A DNA stretch of 9,548 bases. Source: Prevotella sp. (lineage in GTDB: Bacteria > Bacteroidota > Bacteroidia > Bacteroidales > Bacteroidaceae). The stretch spans positions 1 through 9,548 of the forward strand of contig JAJQAR010000359.1 of assembly GCA_021203705.1 (NCBI GenBank), read 5' to 3'. Shown here one piece after another: positions 7,459 to 9,548 of the stretch (position 1 is the first letter of the stretch; the number at the start of each line of letters is the position of its first letter). Position numbers and translations under genes: made by a program. A model generated the notes under the pieces. The model saw only the letters and a program-made list of their open reading frames with translations. It did no database searches and had not been told where the DNA came from.

Positions 7459-8142
7459 TTACCAATTCTTTTCCAACTGACGAGAACTCGGCTTCTGCAT
7501 GGCTTTCTTCATGCGCTCCTGAGTATCCTTCTCGTTTTGTACCGCAGCATTCAACATCTGTTCCGCATTTTCCTTGCTCATCTGCTCCTTCGGCTGTTGC
7601 TGCTGGTTATTCTTATCCTTATCGTCTTTCTTGTCCTTATTATCTTTGTTGTTCTGTCCATTCTTGTCCTCGTTATTCTTTTTGTCCTTATTCTGATTCT
7701 GGTTGTTGTTACCACCCTGATCCTTATTCAATTTCTTGCAAAGAGCAAGATTATAACGGGTCTCATCGTCCTTAGGATTATTGCGCAACGATTGCTCGTA
7801 AGCGTTTATCGCCTCACTGTACATTTTCTTGTTCTGACAGATAACACCGATATTATGATAGACTGACGCAAGACGCATCTTGTTGGTCTCCACCTTTGCG
7901 GCATTTTCAAACTGCACCACAGCGGCAGAATCCTTATTCTGCATCATAAGTGCACAACCGAGATTGTACAGAGCCTGTGGATTTGACTGATTTTTGGAAA
8001 GAGCCTTTCTGTACAGAACCTCAGCATTGGGATAGTCCTGCATACGATACTTACGGTTGCCATCGTTAATCAACTGGCGGTCAGTTTGTGCGTTGACCAC
8101 CGTAACGACTCCCAATAACAATATCAAAACAAATTTCCTCAT
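7459..8142 (-). CDS. batC: BatC, exported TPR protein of the Bat cluster
   Basis: A 227-residue periplasmic protein with a signal peptide at 1-18 (core FVLILLLGVVTVV, cut after VNA). About three tetratricopeptide repeats follow at 21-54, 55-85 and 90-125 (typical blocks ALYNLGCALM, VYHNIGVICQ, AINAYEQSLRNNP). Next is a low-complexity Asn/Lys/Asp/Gln linker at about 139-187, then a conserved-looking helix at 188-216 (MSKENAEQMLNAA) ahead of the short tail. TPRs suggest a scaffold that binds partner Bat proteins, probably the VWA domains of BatA and BatB; this is inference from the family. It sits 21 bases after batB and 25 before the BatDE gene. The start is supported by the signal peptide and by AAGGA five bases upstream. 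The linker is an obvious place for length variation between strains. Family placement rests on both the TPR content and the position in the bat gene order. Confidence 0.92.
   Translation of the reverse strand: MRKFVLILLLGVVTVVNAQTDRQLINDGNRKYRMQDYPNAEVLYRKALSKNQSNPQALYNLGCALMMQNKDSAAVVQFENAAKVETNKMRLASVYHNIGVICQNKKMYSEAINAYEQSLRNNPKDDETRYNLALCKKLNKDQGGNNNQNQNKDKKNNEDKNGQNNKDNKDKKDDKDKNNQQQQPKEQMSKENAEQMLNAAVQNEKDTQERMKKAMQKPSSRQLEKNW
7582..7728 (-). repeat. Low-complexity Asn/Lys/Asp/Gln coding stretch in batC
   Basis: On the plus strand this stretch is almost all T, C and G, with recurring TTGTCCTTATT (7631-7641 and 7682-7692) and related variants. It encodes residues 139-187, rich in Asn, Lys, Asp and Gln. 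Repeats are imperfect, so it is a degenerate simple-sequence region, not a clean tandem array. Confidence 0.6.
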
Positions 8143-8147
8143 ATCAA

Positions 8148-8152
8148 TCCTT
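8148..8152 (-). promoter_or_regulatory. Possible Shine-Dalgarno AAGGA before batC
   Basis: AAGGA lies five bases before the batC ATG at 8142. It is one of the few Shine-Dalgarno-like motifs in this window; other starts have only AT-rich leaders, as is common in Bacteroidota, so its importance is uncertain. Confidence 0.3.
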
Positions 8153-8163
8153 AAAGTTCAACA

Positions 8164-9183
8164 TCATTTGAACAGTTTTATTTTCTTAAACAACGGATTC
8201 TTGCTTTCAAGAATAATCATTTCTATTATCAAGACTATAAGCAACAAGATACCGACAGCCTGGAACTGCTCATCGTATTCACTGTAAACGACACTGGAAA
8301 TCTCACCCTTCTGGAGCTTTGTCAGTTCGTTGTTAAGTTGCTTCTGAGCTACATTGGTATTGTCAACATGAATGTATGCACCACCACCTGCCGCAGCCAA
8401 TTGTCTGCACATATCCTCGTTGAGTGCAGACATCACTATCGAACCCGTGTTGTCCTTCATATAACCGCCATGGTCATCAGGGATAGGCGAGCCTTTCGGA
8501 GAACCCACGCCAAGAACATACACACGCATACCTTTCTTGCGTGCCGCCTTAGCAGCCTCAACAGCCTGACCCTCATGGTCCTCACCATCTGTTATCAGAA
8601 TGATTGCACGTCCTACCTTCTCGTCTTTTTGCGTAAAACTGTTGGTACTTATCCTGATAGCTTCCGCAATATTCGTTCCCTGCAAAGCAATGAGCGACGG
8701 GTCGATGTTATGCAGGAACATTTTCGCCGACACATAGTCACTCGTTATAGGCAACTGCACAAAAGCGTCACCGGCAAACACCACGAGACCTATCTTGTCG
8801 TTGGTGAAATTATCCACCATGTTCTCTACCAGCATCTTACTCTTGTCCAAACGGGAAGGCACCACATCATTGGCTTTCATCGAGTTACTGATATCCAACG
8901 AGATGATAACCTCAATACCATTGCGCTTCTCCTGACTGATCTTAGACCCCATTTGTGGACGGGCAAGCATTATTATAAGTAATGCGAAAGCCAATGTCAT
9001 AAGCCAGAATTTCAGTTCCATGCTGAACGGCGACACGTCAGGCATCAGTTGTTTAAGCAGAGCAGGGTCACCAAATTTCTTCAGTTTCTTCCTCCTCTGA
9101 CGTATACCTATCAGTTTTATCACGAATAGCAACGGGATAAACAGCAGGAAATACAGATATAATGGGCTCTCAAATCTGAACAT
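8164..9183 (-). CDS. batB: BatB, membrane-anchored VWA (MIDAS) protein
   Basis: A 339-residue protein with an N-terminal membrane segment at about 9-27 followed by a basic RQRRKKLKK stretch, a second membrane segment at 58-75, a von Willebrand factor A domain at about 90-285, and a C-terminal membrane segment at 308-326. The metal-ion-dependent adhesion site is complete: DISNS with D97, S99 and S101, T170 (LQGTNIAEAI) and D199 in ITDGED. This fits metal-dependent binding to a partner protein. The layout matches BatA/BatB proteins, which occur as tandem paralogues downstream of MoxR-type ATPase and DUF58 genes; those would lie beyond the right edge. It starts 10 bases after the batA stop and ends 21 before batC. 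The BatB rather than BatA assignment comes from gene order: second of two VWA genes, next to batC. Partner proteins are not shown by the sequence. Confidence 0.94.
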   Translation of the reverse strand: MFRFESPLYLYFLLFIPLLFVIKLIGIRQRRKKLKKFGDPALLKQLMPDVSPFSMELKFWLMTLAFALLIIMLARPQMGSKISQEKRNGIEVIISLDISNSMKANDVVPSRLDKSKMLVENMVDNFTNDKIGLVVFAGDAFVQLPITSDYVSAKMFLHNIDPSLIALQGTNIAEAIRISTNSFTQKDEKVGRAIILITDGEDHEGQAVEAAKAARKKGMRVYVLGVGSPKGSPIPDDHGGYMKDNTGSIVMSALNEDMCRQLAAAGGGAYIHVDNTNVAQKQLNNELTKLQKGEISSVVYSEYDEQFQAVGILLLIVLIIEMIILESKNPLFKKIKLFK

Positions 9184-9193
9184 ATTTCTATTT

Positions 9194-9548
9194 TTATGGT
9201 ATCCGACGGAAGACGGTCAAACGCAGCAAAATCTCCATCAGCATCGTGATTACGGCGGCAAGGGCGAACCCCTGATATGCCTCATAACGCTTTGTGAATT
9301 TCTTCACGTCCATCCTCGTCTTTTCCAACTTGTCAATATCTTCATATACTTTTTTCAACTCTCTTGTGGTAGTGGCTTGGTAGAACTTTCCATCTGCTAT
9401 CGAGGCTATCTCACTCAATGTCTTTGTATCCACATCAGCACGCACATTGACATATTGTATCGTGCCACCTACTGGCATAGGATAAGGAGCTACCGTCTTA
9501 CTGCCAAGGGCTATTGTATAGACACGTATTCCCATACTCTTAGCGATA
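9194..9548 (-). CDS. batA: BatA C-terminal part, VWA protein, cut by window edge
   Basis: Only the last 117 residues are in the window. The frame is open through the right edge (upstream codons read IAKS before the Met at 9535), so that Met is internal and not the start. Visible are the final strand and helix of a VWA domain (GIRVYTIALG, then LSEIASIADGKFYQAT and LKKVYEDIDKLEKT) and a C-terminal membrane segment around GFALAAVITMLMEILL, ending in Arg-Arg-Ile-Pro. This tail pattern is characteristic of BatA-type aerotolerance proteins, and the next gene is the paralogous BatB, 10 bases away. The MIDAS motif and N-terminal membrane segments must lie outside the window. Confidence 0.9.
   Translation of the reverse strand, partial: IAKSMGIRVYTIALGSKTVAPYPMPVGGTIQYVNVRADVDTKTLSEIASIADGKFYQATTTRELKKVYEDIDKLEKTRMDVKKFTKRYEAYQGFALAAVITMLMEILLRLTVFRRIP

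Noticed and set aside
7537..7866. Plus-strand frame resembling a very hydrophobic membrane protein
   Set aside because: It is the register-matched complement of the BatC Asn/Lys/Asp codons, which read as Val, Ile and Leu on the opposite strand. The hydrophobicity is an artefact.
8338..8982. Plus-strand frame of 214 codons opposite BatB
   Set aside because: Again the register-matched complement of a gene with a complete MIDAS motif; no motif of its own.

Overview
The window is a fully packed, one-directional stretch of bacterial chromosome. All eight genes lie on the minus strand, so transcription runs from the right edge to the left edge. Gene content (a Bat aerotolerance cluster, a DUF2027-Smr protein, a long QueA variant and a glutamine-dependent NAD+ synthase) points to Bacteroidota. 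So do the AT-rich upstream regions, most of which lack a Shine-Dalgarno sequence. Moderate GC content and protein flavour suggest a Prevotella-like Bacteroidales member. The genus is an inference from memory of these families, not from a search.

In order of transcription (right to left): the C-terminal end of BatA (VWA protein, cut by the window edge, 9194-9548); BatB (VWA protein, 8164-9183); BatC (exported TPR protein, 7459-8142); a BatD-BatE fusion (4860-7433); a PAP2-family membrane phosphatase (4153-4845); QueA (2926-4140); a DUF2027 + Smr-domain protein (1849-2913); and NadE (1-1800), whose last residues run off the left edge. Gaps between genes are 10, 21, 25, 14, 12, 12 and 48 bases. 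No terminator or convincing promoter is visible, so the whole window reads as one transcription unit or part of a longer one. No stretch of 300 bases lacks a gene.

BatA to BatE are expected to form an envelope-associated assembly: two membrane-anchored VWA (MIDAS) proteins, a periplasmic TPR protein, an Ig-like/TM BatD, and BatE with TPR and SH3 domains. The downstream genes are housekeeping: lipid phosphate recycling or remodelling, queuosine tRNA modification, nucleic-acid handling and NAD synthesis. No functional link between them and Bat is visible beyond co-orientation.

The most notable feature is the BatD-BatE fusion. It retains an intact signal-peptide-like segment in the middle of one 857-residue reading frame, which raises the possibility of a polyprotein split by signal peptidase. 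I found no RNA genes, mobile elements, CRISPR arrays or clear novel defence-type system. Large plus-strand open frames here are codon-register shadows of the real genes.
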